57,687 nt of DNA, taken from NCBI GenBank assembly GCA_934590505.1, contig CAKTPC010000001.1, positions 1 through 57,687 on the forward strand, given 5' to 3'. The notes beneath the pieces were generated by a model. The model did no database searches and was not told where the DNA came from. It saw nothing but the letters and a program-made list of their open reading frames with translations. The position numbers and the translations under genes are program-made. Shown piece after piece: positions 49,272 to 57,687 of the stretch. This DNA is from an uncultured Oscillospiraceae bacterium (GTDB taxonomy: Bacteria > Bacillota > Clostridia > Oscillospirales > Oscillospiraceae). Position 1 is the first letter of the stretch; the number at the start of each line of letters is the position of its first letter.

Positions 49272-49303
49272 ATAATTCCGGCGCGGGGACCGCGTCGGAA
49301 TTA
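49272..49303 (+). terminator. Hairpin after the acyl-CoA dehydrogenase gene
   Basis: ATAATTCCGGCGCGG pairs with CCGCGTCGGAATTAT around a tiny loop (one bulge). There is no clear T-run, so read-through into the carrier gene at 49361 is likely. Confidence 0.55.
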
Positions 49304-49360
49304 TAAAGCCTGACTTAGTCGGAAATATAACGAGAAAAGGCAGAAGAAAGGAAGAAAAAA

Positions 49361-50824
49361 ATGGCAAAGGCAAAAACCCCGAACAAGAAGCTGATGCACA
49401 CCATCATCGCTCTTGTGATCTGGGCCATCTTTAAGTGGCTCATCCCCGCACCCGAACCCATGACCGACACCGGCATGGAGATCGTCGGCGTATTCATCAT
49501 GGCAACCTATCTGTGGATCACGGTCGAGACCGGCTGGACGAGCATTCTGGTCGTCAGCATGGTAGCAATATCCGGCGCGATGAGCGCAACGGCTGCTATC
49601 AAGGGCTCCTTCGGTGACTGGATGTTCGCCTTCCTGATGGCCTGCATGCTCGTCAACCATGTCCTGAGCGAGACCGGTATCTCCCGCCGCATCGCGGTAT
49701 GGTTCATTACCCGCAAGTTTGTCAAGGGCAGACCGTACATTATCGTGCTGATGTTCTTTGCGGCGATGTTTGTCCTCGGCCTCGGCATGACCTCCTCCGC
49801 GACCTGCGTCATGTTCCTCGCACTGGCAAAGGAGATCCTCGACACCTGCGGATATGACCGCAAGGATAAGTTCTCCCAGTTCCTGTTCTGCTGCATCGCA
49901 GCTATCACCATTGCCGGCAACGGTATGACTGCTATCGGCCACGGCAACTTTATCACCGGTATGGGCTGGGTCGGCGAAGCCTTTGGCCTCGAGATCAGCA
50001 TCGCACAGTCTGCAGCCATCGGTATGTCCATCGGCATCGTCTGGATACTGCTGGTCGTGCTCATCATGGCCAAGATCTACAAGATCGACGCTTCCAAGCT
50101 CGTTAACCTTGACATCGACGCTCTGCGCGCCACCATCCCTCCCATGAGCAAGAAGGAAAAGTTTGCGGGCATCATGTTCCTCGTTGTTATCTTCTTCTGG
50201 GTCGGCAAGGATCTGCTCAAGGGTCTCACCGGTATCCCGTTCTTTGCAGGCATGCGTGACTTCATTTCCAGCCTCGGCTCCGCTATCCCCGTACTGCTCT
50301 GCGTCTGCGTGTTCTGCGTCGTTCCCATCGACGGCGAGCCGCTCATGAACTTCAACAAGGCAACCAAGTCCATCGCATGGCAGAGCTGCATGATGATCGG
50401 TACTGTCCGTCTGCTCGGCTCCGTCGTCAACATGGAAGAACTTGGCATCGTTCTGTGGATCCAGCAGGTGTTCGGACCCATGGTCCAGGCTCTGCCCTCC
50501 TTCGTGTTCGTCATGGTCTGCATCGGCGCTGTGCTGCTGTTCACAAACTTCGTTTCCAACTCCATCGCAATGGTCCTCTTCAAGGTCGCCGCTCCCCTGA
50601 TAGTCCTCATGCCCGGCGTGAACGGCCCGGCTCTCGGCGTTGCAATGATCTGCGCCGCTCACTACGCAATGTGGACTCCCGGCTGCACCACCACTACCTC
50701 CATGGTCGTCGGTACAGGCGACGTCGAGGGCAGCTTCATGACCAAGTGGATGTGGCTGCCGATGATCGCGGCATACATCTGCCTCGTCTTTGTCGGCTAC
50801 AGCGTTGGCTGCCTCGTATTCTAA
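49361..50824 (+). CDS. SLC13/DASS-type anion transporter
   Basis: A 487-residue membrane protein with about twelve spans. It has the re-entrant loop motifs of the divalent-anion:Na+ symporter fold: a first-half region around A-G-N-G-M-T-A-I-G-H-G-N (~190-201) and a second-half T-N-F-V-S-N-S-I-A near residue 390 (the S-N-T-type motif that binds carboxylate). The C-terminal W-T-P-G-C-T-T-T-T-S is also conserved in style. Expected cargo is a small carboxylate or other anion; it lies inside the CoA-ester gene set, so it is probably the uptake or exchange carrier for the pathway substrate. Confidence 0.83.
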   Translation: MAKAKTPNKKLMHTIIALVIWAIFKWLIPAPEPMTDTGMEIVGVFIMATYLWITVETGWTSILVVSMVAISGAMSATAAIKGSFGDWMFAFLMACMLVNHVLSETGISRRIAVWFITRKFVKGRPYIIVLMFFAAMFVLGLGMTSSATCVMFLALAKEILDTCGYDRKDKFSQFLFCCIAAITIAGNGMTAIGHGNFITGMGWVGEAFGLEISIAQSAAIGMSIGIVWILLVVLIMAKIYKIDASKLVNLDIDALRATIPPMSKKEKFAGIMFLVVIFFWVGKDLLKGLTGIPFFAGMRDFISSLGSAIPVLLCVCVFCVVPIDGEPLMNFNKATKSIAWQSCMMIGTVRLLGSVVNMEELGIVLWIQQVFGPMVQALPSFVFVMVCIGAVLLFTNFVSNSIAMVLFKVAAPLIVLMPGVNGPALGVAMICAAHYAMWTPGCTTTTSMVVGTGDVEGSFMTKWMWLPMIAAYICLVFVGYSVGCLVF

Positions 50825-50882
50825 GCTTAAATTTACTGTTTTGATACGGCAAAGAACGTGATCTGTCCGAGCCGTTCCCGGT

Positions 50883-50915
50883 GTTTCCGGAAAAGCCTTG
50901 TGCTTTTCCGGAAAC
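50883..50915 (+). terminator. Hairpin after the first anion carrier
   Basis: GTTTCCGGAAAAG / CTTTTCCGGAAAC, a 13-bp perfect stem with a 7-nt loop; no T-run. Confidence 0.6.
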
Positions 50916-51032
50916 TGTGGAATAATCGCGGATGGGTTGTCGTTTTTTACGTAGAACCGAAGGTTCCACTCCTGGCGGGACATGGTCTCCAGGGGATCGT
51001 GCCCGGCCCTGTCGAGGGAATATACGTCACCG

Positions 51033-51059
51033 TTGAGATCGGCGGGAGATGTATATAAT
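51033..51059 (+). promoter_or_regulatory. Candidate promoter of the second carrier
   Basis: TATAAT at 51054-51059 with TTGAGA at 51033-51038 (15-nt spacer, short) or CGTTGA (17-nt spacer). It predicts a very short leader to the TTG start at 51084. Confidence 0.45.
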
Positions 51060-51083
51060 TAGAAATAGAATGGATGTGGTATT

Positions 51084-52385
51084 TTGCTCTCTTCCCAGGT
51101 TATAGCTTTACTGATATTGGTTTTTTGCATAGTGTTCTTTATAACCGAGTGGATACCTTCAACCGTCACCAGCATCATAGCGTGTCTCCTCTTCGCAATG
51201 ACCGGGATATGCTCATTTTCAAAGGCCTTCTCCGGTTTTTCCAACAGCACGGTCATCCTCGTTTTCGGGATGCTCGTTATCGGCAACGCCATGTTTGAGT
51301 CCGGTGTGGCTCAGAAGATCGGCAATGTCGTAATGCGCGTGTCCGGCGGCAGCGAAAGAAAGTTCATCCTCTTCGCCGGCGGAACATCTATCATCATGTC
51401 AATGTTCCTTGCAAACATGGCTGTCATCGCAATGTACCTTGCGGTCATGAGCAGCGTCTGCAGGACAAACCCCAATGTAAAGCTTAAAAACATCTGCCTT
51501 GCGACGACTATGGGCGCAATGTTCGGCGGCGTATGCACGCTCGTCGGGTCGACGCCCCAGCTCACAATGCAGACCATACTTGAAGGCGCTGCAGGACAGA
51601 CGGCAGGGATGTGGGATTTCATGCCCGTCGGTCTGTGCCTGAGCGTGGTTTACCTCCTGTACGTCCTTTTTATCGGCTATCCCCTCGGAAAGAAGATATG
51701 GAGCAAGGACGACGGCGGAGAGAATCTTGATGAGCTCGATACGCTCGTTGCGTCGAGAGCCGTCAAGGTCGAAGAGGACGCAGGCCTCAAGAGAAAGCAG
51801 ATATACATGTATATCATTCTCGTAATGCTGGTCGTCTTTTTCGCAACGGAAATTGTCAGCAATGTTATTGCGACCTGTATATGCGCGATCCTCTGCGTCG
51901 TCACCGGGTGCACGACCGAGAAGAGCGTGCTGAAGAATATGGACTGGGCGACGCTCATCCGTCTTGCGGGCTGTCTCGGTATTGCCTCCGGCATCAACGA
52001 GAGCGGCTGCGGTGACCTGATCGCCGGCGGTTTTACATCGGTATTCGGACCGGATGTGCAGCCGATAGTTTTCCTCGCTGCCTCGGTTCTGGTGGTAATG
52101 GTCGTCAGTAACTTTATTTCAAACTCAACGGCGGTATTTATAGTGCTCCCGCCCGTGCTCGCTGTCTGCCAGCAGTACGGCTTCAACTGCTTAGCCTTCT
52201 CAATAGCCGTCTGCTACGGGGCAAACCTCTGCTTTGCGACTCCGCTTGCAAACGCGCAGACCGGCACCACCATGGTCGCAGGGTACCGCTTTAAAGAATA
52301 CTTCAAATATAATCTGCTCCTTGAGCTTTTCGTATGGCTTGCCGTAGTGGCGTTTATGCCGCTGTTCTGGAACCTGAGAGTATAG
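51084..52385 (+). CDS. SLC13-family (CitT/DASS-like) anion transporter
   Basis: A 433-residue carrier with about eleven spans. No in-frame ATG precedes the first span, so I accept TTG 51084 behind a weak GGATGTGG. It has the fold's paired motifs: S-T-V-T-S-I near the start, F-G-M-L-V-I-G-N-A-M, V-G-S-T-P-Q-L-T (~155-162) and S-N-F-I-S-N-S-T-A (~345-353). It is unlike the 49361 protein in length and sequence, so the pair is not a tandem duplication. Two different SLC13-type carriers in one cluster may handle substrate and product separately. Confidence 0.82.
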   Translation: MLSSQVIALLILVFCIVFFITEWIPSTVTSIIACLLFAMTGICSFSKAFSGFSNSTVILVFGMLVIGNAMFESGVAQKIGNVVMRVSGGSERKFILFAGGTSIIMSMFLANMAVIAMYLAVMSSVCRTNPNVKLKNICLATTMGAMFGGVCTLVGSTPQLTMQTILEGAAGQTAGMWDFMPVGLCLSVVYLLYVLFIGYPLGKKIWSKDDGGENLDELDTLVASRAVKVEEDAGLKRKQIYMYIILVMLVVFFATEIVSNVIATCICAILCVVTGCTTEKSVLKNMDWATLIRLAGCLGIASGINESGCGDLIAGGFTSVFGPDVQPIVFLAASVLVVMVVSNFISNSTAVFIVLPPVLAVCQQYGFNCLAFSIAVCYGANLCFATPLANAQTGTTMVAGYRFKEYFKYNLLLELFVWLAVVAFMPLFWNLRV

Positions 52386-52428
52386 GTTTTCGGCATTGAC
52401 TGCTTCTGTGCGGAGGGTAGAAAGTAAT

Positions 52429-53985
52429 ATGAAATTTCTCAGTGGGCTTCTTGCCGGGAACGCGGAAAAATTTCCGGATCGGATAGCTGCTATCCACGGT
52501 GAGACCACCATGACATACGGACAATTGAATCATGAAGCCGACAGGCTTGCGAATTCTTTGCGGCGCACTGGTCTGAAAAAGGGCGGACGCGCGGCGCTGC
52601 TGATGAAGGGCGGCATAGATTGGCTGCTTGCGTTCTATGCCTGCCAGAAGCTCGGTGTGGGGCTTGCGCTGATACATCTGCGCCTGATGCCGGAGGAGAT
52701 GCTGCGCATGGTCGCCCTCACAGGGGCGGATACGCTCATCTGCTCGACGGAGTATCTGCCCCAGGCGGAGTACATTGCAGAGCACTCCGGCAGGGACTTC
52801 AGGATAATAGTGCAGGGCGGGAATGAAAATACCCCGGACGGCGCGTGTTCCTTTGAAGATCTCCTGCGCGGGGAGGACTGCTCCGACGCGCAGGAGGTCA
52901 TGACCGGAGATGAGGAGAGCATCATACTCTTCACCAGCGGAACGACCTCCGCTGCCAAGGGCGTCGTGCGCACACAGCGGATGATGGCGGCCTACGCGTC
53001 CGTACTGGCCGGCGAAGAGCCGATGAATGCCGGTGATACTATGCTCACACCGGCACCGCTTTATCACGCGACAGGCATATGCTGCGTGGTAAAGATGCTC
53101 GTCGGCGCAGGGACGCTCATACTGCTCGATCATTTTGACTGCGAAAAGGTGTGCGCGCAGGTGCAGAAGTACCGCGCAACGCAGATAGCGCTGGTTCCGC
53201 CGGTGTCGTACCAGCGGCTCAAGGCCTCGGGGTACCCGGAAAAATATGATCTGAGCAGCGTCAGGCTTGCACACGTTGCAGCGGGCAAGGCGAGCGAGGA
53301 GTGCTTCGCGGATCTGTTCGGCATGTTCCCCAACGCCGGTGTGCGGCTCTCATGGGGGTCGACCGAGGCGTCAAACATCACGTCGGTCACGCTCAGGCGC
53401 GAGGACATAAAGAATGACCGCAGGCTGCTGACCTCCGTCGGCAAGGTCAATTCCGTGGCGGAGCTGAAGCTTGTGGACAAGGACGGCAACATCGTCGAGG
53501 GCGCGGGCAAGGGCGAAGCGTTTGTGCGCTCGCCGCTGGTGTTTGGCGGGTACCTGAACGCACCGGAGCTGACGGAGCGCAGCTTCTCAGACGGCTGGTT
53601 CGACATGGAGGATATCATGTACCGCGACGAGGAGGGTTACTATTACCTTCTTGACCGCAAGCGCGATATCATCAAAACCGGCGGAGAGAACGTCTATGCG
53701 CAGGAGGTCGAGCAGGATCTGCTCAAGAACCCGGCGATATCCGAATGTGCCGTAATAGGCGTACCGGACAGAAAGTACGGCGAGGCGATCGCCGCAGCGA
53801 TCGTGCTGAAGAAGGGCTGCACGCTCGGCGGACAGGAGTTCATAAGCTTCTGCCGGGAAGTAATGCCATCGTTCAAAAAACCGAAATACTGGGCTTTTAT
53901 GGAGCAGCTGCCTAAGAACGACGTCGGCAAGGTGCAGAAAGCAAAGCTCAGAGAGCGCACCGATCTGTTCACGCCCGTTGTGTGA
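52429..53985 (+). CDS. Acyl-CoA synthetase, AMP-forming (CaiC/long-chain-like)
   Basis: A 518-residue ANL ligase from ATG 52429 (GGAGG 12 nt upstream). ATP loop L-F-T-S-G-T-T-S-A-A-K-G (~165-176), A5 W-G-S-T-E-A-S-N (~305-312), A7 G-W-F-D-M-E-D (usual G-D), the hinge D-R-K-R-D-I-I-K, and C-terminal catalytic lysine in K-N-D-V-G-K-V-Q-K (~499-507). It converts a carboxylate, ATP and CoA to acyl-CoA and should prime the CoA-transferase cycle. It sits between the second carrier and EtfBA. Confidence 0.9.
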   Translation: MKFLSGLLAGNAEKFPDRIAAIHGETTMTYGQLNHEADRLANSLRRTGLKKGGRAALLMKGGIDWLLAFYACQKLGVGLALIHLRLMPEEMLRMVALTGADTLICSTEYLPQAEYIAEHSGRDFRIIVQGGNENTPDGACSFEDLLRGEDCSDAQEVMTGDEESIILFTSGTTSAAKGVVRTQRMMAAYASVLAGEEPMNAGDTMLTPAPLYHATGICCVVKMLVGAGTLILLDHFDCEKVCAQVQKYRATQIALVPPVSYQRLKASGYPEKYDLSSVRLAHVAAGKASEECFADLFGMFPNAGVRLSWGSTEASNITSVTLRREDIKNDRRLLTSVGKVNSVAELKLVDKDGNIVEGAGKGEAFVRSPLVFGGYLNAPELTERSFSDGWFDMEDIMYRDEEGYYYLLDRKRDIIKTGGENVYAQEVEQDLLKNPAISECAVIGVPDRKYGEAIAAAIVLKKGCTLGGQEFISFCREVMPSFKKPKYWAFMEQLPKNDVGKVQKAKLRERTDLFTPVV

Positions 53986-54026
53986 ACGGATGCGGATCGC
54001 AGTATAATTATAATAATGAAGGGAGC

Positions 54027-54830
54027 ATGAAGGTGAATATACTTGTTTGCGTAAAGCAGGTGCCGAAGGAAGAGGATCTCAAGCTTGATCCCGTGACCAA
54101 AACGCTTATCCGTTCGCAGGGAACGGGAGTAATAAGCGAGTATGACAAATACGCCATGGAGCTTGCAGCAAGGCTGAAGGCCGAGGATGGGGGAAAGGTG
54201 ACTGCGGTCACGATGGGGCCGCCCTCTTCGATGGAGGTGCTCCGCTACTGCATGGCTGTGGGAGCGGACGACGTCTATCTCCTCAGCGACCGCGCGCTCG
54301 GCGGCGCGGACGCCTACGCGACGGTCAATGCGCTGGCGGCGGCAAAGGCGTATCTGGAAGCCGACGGCACAAAGTATGACCTCGTACTCTGCGGAAAGCA
54401 GGCGAGCGACAGCGACACCTCGCTTGTCATGCCTGAGCTTGCAGAGTGCCTCGGTCTGCCGCAGGTCACATTCGTGAGCGGCTACGAGCTTTCCGACGGT
54501 AAGCTCATAGTTCAGCGCGAAACGGACGAGGGAACGGATCACATCGAGCTGCCGCTGCCGGCGGTCGCGTCCGTGGACAAGACCGTGTTCGAGGCGCGCC
54601 GCCCGAACATGCGTCTGAAGCTGAAGGCAAACCACATGGAGATACCCGTCCTCGATGCGCAGGCTCTCGGCCTTGAGGCAGAAGAGATCGGCGTCAAGGG
54701 ATCCAGGACGACGGTCGGCAGCTCCTATTTCCCGGAGCATAACAAGTCCTGCGTGACCATCGGCGGAGAGAGCAGCGAGGGGATCGCGGACAATCTGCTT
54801 TCGGCACTGCGCAGCGCCAGAATGATATGA
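54027..54830 (+). CDS. etfB: Electron transfer flavoprotein subunit beta
   Basis: A 267-residue EtfB. It begins with I-L-V-C-V-K-Q-V-P (~4-12), has N/S-E-Y-D-K-Y-A-M-E-L-A, the nucleotide-binding G-A-D-D-V-Y-L-L-S-D, and L-C-G-K-Q-A-S-D-S-D-T near 119-129 (the FAD/AMP site motif). GTG 54033 is an alternative start with better spacing (7 nt) to AAGGGAG; ATG 54027 is only 1 nt from it. With EtfA it passes electrons to or from the acyl-CoA dehydrogenase. Whether it is a bifurcating type cannot be settled by eye. Confidence 0.93.
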   Translation: MKVNILVCVKQVPKEEDLKLDPVTKTLIRSQGTGVISEYDKYAMELAARLKAEDGGKVTAVTMGPPSSMEVLRYCMAVGADDVYLLSDRALGGADAYATVNALAAAKAYLEADGTKYDLVLCGKQASDSDTSLVMPELAECLGLPQVTFVSGYELSDGKLIVQRETDEGTDHIELPLPAVASVDKTVFEARRPNMRLKLKANHMEIPVLDAQALGLEAEEIGVKGSRTTVGSSYFPEHNKSCVTIGGESSEGIADNLLSALRSARMI

Positions 54831-54839
54831 GGTGAGCAT

Positions 54840-55835
54840 ATGAAGAAAACAAACAGAGATATTTTCACCGTCATGGAGCTGTCCGGTGCGGGCGTAAAGG
54901 GAGGCTCACTTGAACTGTTCACCGCTGCGCGCACCATCACCGCTAAGACCGGCGGACAGGTGATAGCTGTCATCATCGGCCATGGCACGGATGAGGCGGT
55001 AAAGACCGTCGCGGCCTGCGCACCGGACGCGATAATCTGCGTTGACGACGCGCGCTTTGCCGAATACAGGACAGCGGCATATACGAACATACTCACGGCA
55101 CTTGTGAAGAAATATGAACCGGACGCAGTTATGGTCTCCGCAACAAAGAACGGCAAGGATCTTGCGCCGCGTCTTGCAAGGAGACTCGGCACGGGCATAA
55201 CCGCAAACTGCACGGAGCTGAGCGTCGAGGCGGAAAGCGGTCTGATCTCATGGAACATGCCGGCTCCCGGCGGCATCATGGCGACGATACTATGCTCTGA
55301 TACCCGCCCGCAGATGGGCACGATATGCCCCGGCGCCTTCCGCAAGGCGGAGAGCATACAGGGAGCGGCGGTCGAGATCATTGATGAGACGGCGGAGGAA
55401 TTTGAGGATGACGGCGTGAAGCTTATCCGCCGTGTTCTGAACGAGAGCGACCCGGAGCTGTCCATCACGGACGCGGACATTATCGTTGCCGGCGGCAGAG
55501 GCATGGGCAGCGCTGAAAACTTCGGCCTGATCCGCGAACTCGCGGGGCTCCTCGGCGCGGCAGTCGGCGCGTCGCGCGTCGTAGTAGATGCGGAATGGGT
55601 CGACCAGAAGCACCTTATAGGGCAGACCGGCAAGATAGTCCGCCCGAAGCTCTATATAGCCTGCGGCATTTCCGGCGCGCTCCAGCACATGGTAGGCGTT
55701 GAAAAGGCCGAGTGTATTGTCGCGATCAACCGCGATCCCTCCGCGCCGATCTTCGGCTATGCAGATTACGCAGTTGTCGGTGACGCGGTCAAGATAGTCT
55801 CAGCCCTGATCGAGCAGCTTAAAAAAGATTCATAA
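54840..55835 (+). CDS. etfA: Electron transfer flavoprotein subunit alpha
   Basis: A 331-residue EtfA, 9 nt after etfB. The C-terminal FAD domain carries V-A-G-G-R-G-M-G-S, V-D-A-E-W-V, G-Q-T-G-K-I-V-R-P and A-C-G-I-S-G-A-L-Q-H, then I-N-R-D-P-S-A-P-I-F, all canonical. There is no N-terminal ferredoxin extension. It closes the pathway operon and is followed by a terminator. Confidence 0.95.
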   Translation: MKKTNRDIFTVMELSGAGVKGGSLELFTAARTITAKTGGQVIAVIIGHGTDEAVKTVAACAPDAIICVDDARFAEYRTAAYTNILTALVKKYEPDAVMVSATKNGKDLAPRLARRLGTGITANCTELSVEAESGLISWNMPAPGGIMATILCSDTRPQMGTICPGAFRKAESIQGAAVEIIDETAEEFEDDGVKLIRRVLNESDPELSITDADIIVAGGRGMGSAENFGLIRELAGLLGAAVGASRVVVDAEWVDQKHLIGQTGKIVRPKLYIACGISGALQHMVGVEKAECIVAINRDPSAPIFGYADYAVVGDAVKIVSALIEQLKKDS

Positions 55836-55840
55836 GAGAA

Positions 55841-55884
55841 AAGCGCTCCGGCGCTGCTTCCATGAAGGCAGCGTCGGAGCGCTT
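55841..55884 (+). terminator. Terminator hairpin after etfA
   Basis: AAGCGCTCCGGCGCTGC pairs with GCAGCGTCGGAGCGCTT (one mismatch/G-U) with a 10-nt loop, 5 bases past the stop. Confidence 0.75.
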
Positions 55885-55948
55885 GATCCTATTATAATTT
55901 TCAGGCACATCCAGCTTTTAGCTTAGAACCAATTTTATTACGGACAGG

Positions 55949-55984
55949 AAACCTAGACGGCTGTTTTCAGCTGTCTAGGTTTTT
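55949..55984 (+). terminator. Second hairpin with T-run downstream of etfA
   Basis: AAACCTAGACGGCTG / CAGCTGTCTAGGTTT stem, TTTT loop and a TTTTT tail. It lies ~115 nt beyond the etfA stop and forms a tandem terminator, or is the end of a small unrecognised transcript. Confidence 0.7.
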
Positions 55985-56050
55985 CTTTTGCAGCCACTTT
56001 TTTGATTAGTTACGCTCTGCCCCAACTATTGAGGCAGAACGATTTCAGCG

Positions 56051-56281
56051 TCATTTGTCTATTTTAAAATATTCTATCGCCATTATAGCAAGGCCGAGGA
56101 CGATAAGGATGATCGCCGCCGCGAACAGCGGAACAAAGCCCATCTGCGACACGGTGGTGAGGAACCGCCCCGGCGGGGTGGTCCAGCTGGAGACGAGGTT
56201 ATTCGATGCTGCCAGAGCTATGGCTAAGCCCCAGATGGTGCCGAGCAGCGAGATAAAGCCGCCTATCAATGCTCTCTTCAT
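56051..56281 (-). CDS. Small two-span membrane protein, unknown function
   Basis: A 76-residue protein with two predicted membrane helices (about 5-27 and 47-69) joined by a short loop W-T-T-P-P-G-R-F, and a short basic/acidic C-terminus. It starts 13 nt after the pyrimidine-nucleoside phosphorylase stop and on the same strand, so it is probably co-transcribed with it. I do not recognise the family. Confidence 0.7.
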   Translation of the reverse strand: MKRALIGGFISLLGTIWGLAIALAASNNLVSSWTTPPGRFLTTVSQMGFVPLFAAAIILIVLGLAIMAIEYFKIDK

Positions 56282-56294
56282 GTGCCCGCCGAAC

Positions 56295-57599
56295 TTAACG
56301 AACGATCGCCTTTATAAAGGCGGGGCGCTCAACGGGCGCGTCGGAGAACTGATAGCAGCCGCGCAGCAGCTTTGCCGCCTCCTGCGCCTTCTCCTCGGAG
56401 GAGGCGTGGATGGTCGCAAGGCTCTCACCCTTTTCGACTTTATCGCCAACCTTCTTGTGCAGGATAACGCCGACGGAAAGATCGATCTCGCTGTCCTTCG
56501 TGGCTCTGCCGCCGCCGAGATGCATCGACACAAGGCCGACGTGCTCAGCAAGGATGCGCCCGACATAGCCCGAAACCTCGGACGGGACCTCGAGCTTCAC
56601 CTTTGCGTCCGGCAGACGCGAGGTGTCGTATACGTCGCTGCCGTCGCCGTCCTGCGCGGAGACCATTTCGGCAAGCTTCTTGAGCGCCGCGCCGCTCTCT
56701 ATCGCATGCGTGAGCCGGGCGCGCGCGTCCTCGATGCTCTCGGCGATGCCGGCTTCTGTAAGGATGCAGCTGCCGAGCGTCAGGCACAGCTCAAGAAGGT
56801 CGCCCTTCGTTTCGCCCTTGAGGACGGAGATGGCTTCCTTGACCTCGACAGAGTTGCCGACGGCACAGCCGAGGGGCTGATCCATATCAGTGATGACAGC
56901 GGCGCACTTGTGCCCGGCGAGCCTGCCGATGCGCGTCAGACCGCGGGCAAGCTCCTTGGCTTCGTCTACGGTTTTCATGAAGGCGCCGTCGCCGCACTTG
57001 ACGTCAAGGACAATAACGTCTGCCCCGGAGGCCAGCTTCTTTGACATGATGGAGCTGACGATCAGCGGGATGCTCGGCACAGTACCGGTCACATCGCGCA
57101 GAGCATAGAGCTTTTTGTCTGCCGGGTCGAGATCGGCGGTCTGGCCGATAATGGCGATGCCGTGCTTATTGACATTATCGAAGAAGCGCTGCTCACCGAT
57201 GCTGATGTTGAAGCCGGGGAAGCTCTCGAGCTTGTCCAGCGTGCCGCCGGTGTGGCCGAGGCCGCGGCCGGACATCTTCGCGATCTTCACTCCGCAGGCC
57301 GAGACCATCGGGCAGAGGATAAGGCTCGTCTTATCGCCGACGCCGCCGGTGGAGTGCTTATCGGCCTTGATGCCCTTGATGGGACTAAGGTCAAGTGTCT
57401 CGCCCGAGTTCATCATGGACATGGTGAGGTCGAGCGTCTCCCTGTCGCTCATGCCGCGGAAAACGATGGCCATGCACATTGCGGACATCTGGTAATCCGG
57501 GATCTCGCCGCAGGTATAGCCCTGTATCATGAAATCTATTTCTTCGGTGCTCAGTTCGCCGCCGTCACGTTTCTTTACGATGAGATCATTCATCAACAT
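56295..57599 (-). CDS. pdp: Pyrimidine-nucleoside phosphorylase
   Basis: A 434-residue enzyme from ATG 57599 (GGAGGT 7 nt upstream; the longer frame to 57647 runs into the promoter). It has the phosphate/thymidine-phosphorylase signature K-H-S-T-G-G-V-G-D-K-T-S-L (~79-91), S-G-R-G-L-G-H-T-G-G-T-L-D-K-L-E, and a C-terminal domain with H-L-G-G-G-R and H-K-K-V-G-D-K-V. The length equals Bacillus Pdp (433). It splits uridine, thymidine and deoxyuridine to base plus (deoxy)ribose-1-phosphate for nucleoside salvage. Confidence 0.95.
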   Translation of the reverse strand: MLMNDLIVKKRDGGELSTEEIDFMIQGYTCGEIPDYQMSAMCMAIVFRGMSDRETLDLTMSMMNSGETLDLSPIKGIKADKHSTGGVGDKTSLILCPMVSACGVKIAKMSGRGLGHTGGTLDKLESFPGFNISIGEQRFFDNVNKHGIAIIGQTADLDPADKKLYALRDVTGTVPSIPLIVSSIMSKKLASGADVIVLDVKCGDGAFMKTVDEAKELARGLTRIGRLAGHKCAAVITDMDQPLGCAVGNSVEVKEAISVLKGETKGDLLELCLTLGSCILTEAGIAESIEDARARLTHAIESGAALKKLAEMVSAQDGDGSDVYDTSRLPDAKVKLEVPSEVSGYVGRILAEHVGLVSMHLGGGRATKDSEIDLSVGVILHKKVGDKVEKGESLATIHASSEEKAQEAAKLLRGCYQFSDAPVERPAFIKAIVR

Positions 57600-57635
57600 G
57601 TTATGTACCTCCGTACTGTCTCTAAGTAATTTTGT

Positions 57636-57664
57636 ATTATATAACAAAAACGCGAAATACTCAA
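57636..57664 (-). promoter_or_regulatory. Promoter of the pyrimidine-nucleoside phosphorylase gene
   Basis: Minus strand TTGAGT (57664-57659), 17-nt spacer, TATAAT (57641-57636), ~30 nt before ATG 57599. Confidence 0.8.
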
Positions 57665-57687
57665 TAGCGGAATACCATGTATTTCCG

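Noticed and set aside
49301..50983. A 560-codon Asp/His-rich minus-strand frame opposite the first SLC13-type carrier
   Set aside because: The opposite strand of a highly hydrophobic gene yields this composition; no start site or family match.
1..57687. tRNA, rRNA, CRISPR arrays, phage or plasmid functions, known riboswitch classes
   Set aside because: I read both strands of the intergenic stretches and found no sequence I could support as any of these.

Overview
The window looks like a chromosomal piece of an anaerobic, moderately G+C-rich Bacillota (Clostridia, most like the gut Oscillospirales). I infer this from Gram-positive Shine-Dalgarno sites and sigma-A promoters, a Fe-S radical-enzyme repertoire (hydroxyacyl-CoA dehydratase-type proteins, Etf/acyl-CoA dehydrogenase, radical SAM) and a single long RelA/SpoT. 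I see no insertion sequence, phage, CRISPR array, tRNA or rRNA.

Layout. (1) 1-7538: a leftward operon with a HAD phosphatase, a sn-glycerol-1-phosphate dehydrogenase-like enzyme, a Fe(III)/phosphosugar-type ABC importer and a second, edge-truncated dehydrogenase paralogue. A DeoR regulator is divergent, and the two -35 boxes interlock. It reads as uptake and catabolism of a phosphorylated polyol. (2) 7539-8700: decayed DNA with gene fragments. (3) 8780-18073: a dense set of atypical 2-hydroxyacyl-CoA dehydratase/benzoyl-CoA reductase-type proteins (three large paralogues, two small) sharing one ATP-driven activator, with two small accessory proteins and a TetR regulator. An MFS carrier (18546) and a dihydrolipoamide dehydrogenase-like flavoprotein (19844) follow. 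(4) 21317-26917: a tightly packed operon of a methyltransferase, a radical SAM protein, a PaaK-like adenylating enzyme, a sirtuin, a second radical SAM protein and a DUF1858 protein. It is followed by a second unit (27000-31006) with an ABC importer, a 23-cysteine DUF5714 protein and a cysteine-bearing ArsR. A perfect palindrome lies inside the promoter of that unit. A metalloid-type exporter and a zinc-ribbon XRE regulator face it. This is my best candidate for an undescribed system.

(5) 32955-40528: housekeeping: recJ, relA/spoT, dtd, two metallo-beta-lactamase-fold hydrolases and pfkA. On the other strand are a third such hydrolase and a GroEL paralogue that has lost two of three ATPase aspartates. 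(6) 43323-55835: a CoA-dependent carboxylate pathway laid out like the carnitine (cai/fix) system but with two SLC13-type anion carriers: LysR, nitronate monooxygenase-like enzyme, enoyl-CoA hydratase, CaiB-type CoA-transferase, acyl-CoA dehydrogenase, acyl-CoA ligase, EtfB and EtfA. LysR and the pathway share an inverted-repeat word in the divergent region. (7) 56051-57687: a small membrane protein and pyrimidine-nucleoside phosphorylase.

Family assignments come from reading motifs by eye. Substrates are mostly unknown, and statements on substrates or regulation are inference.
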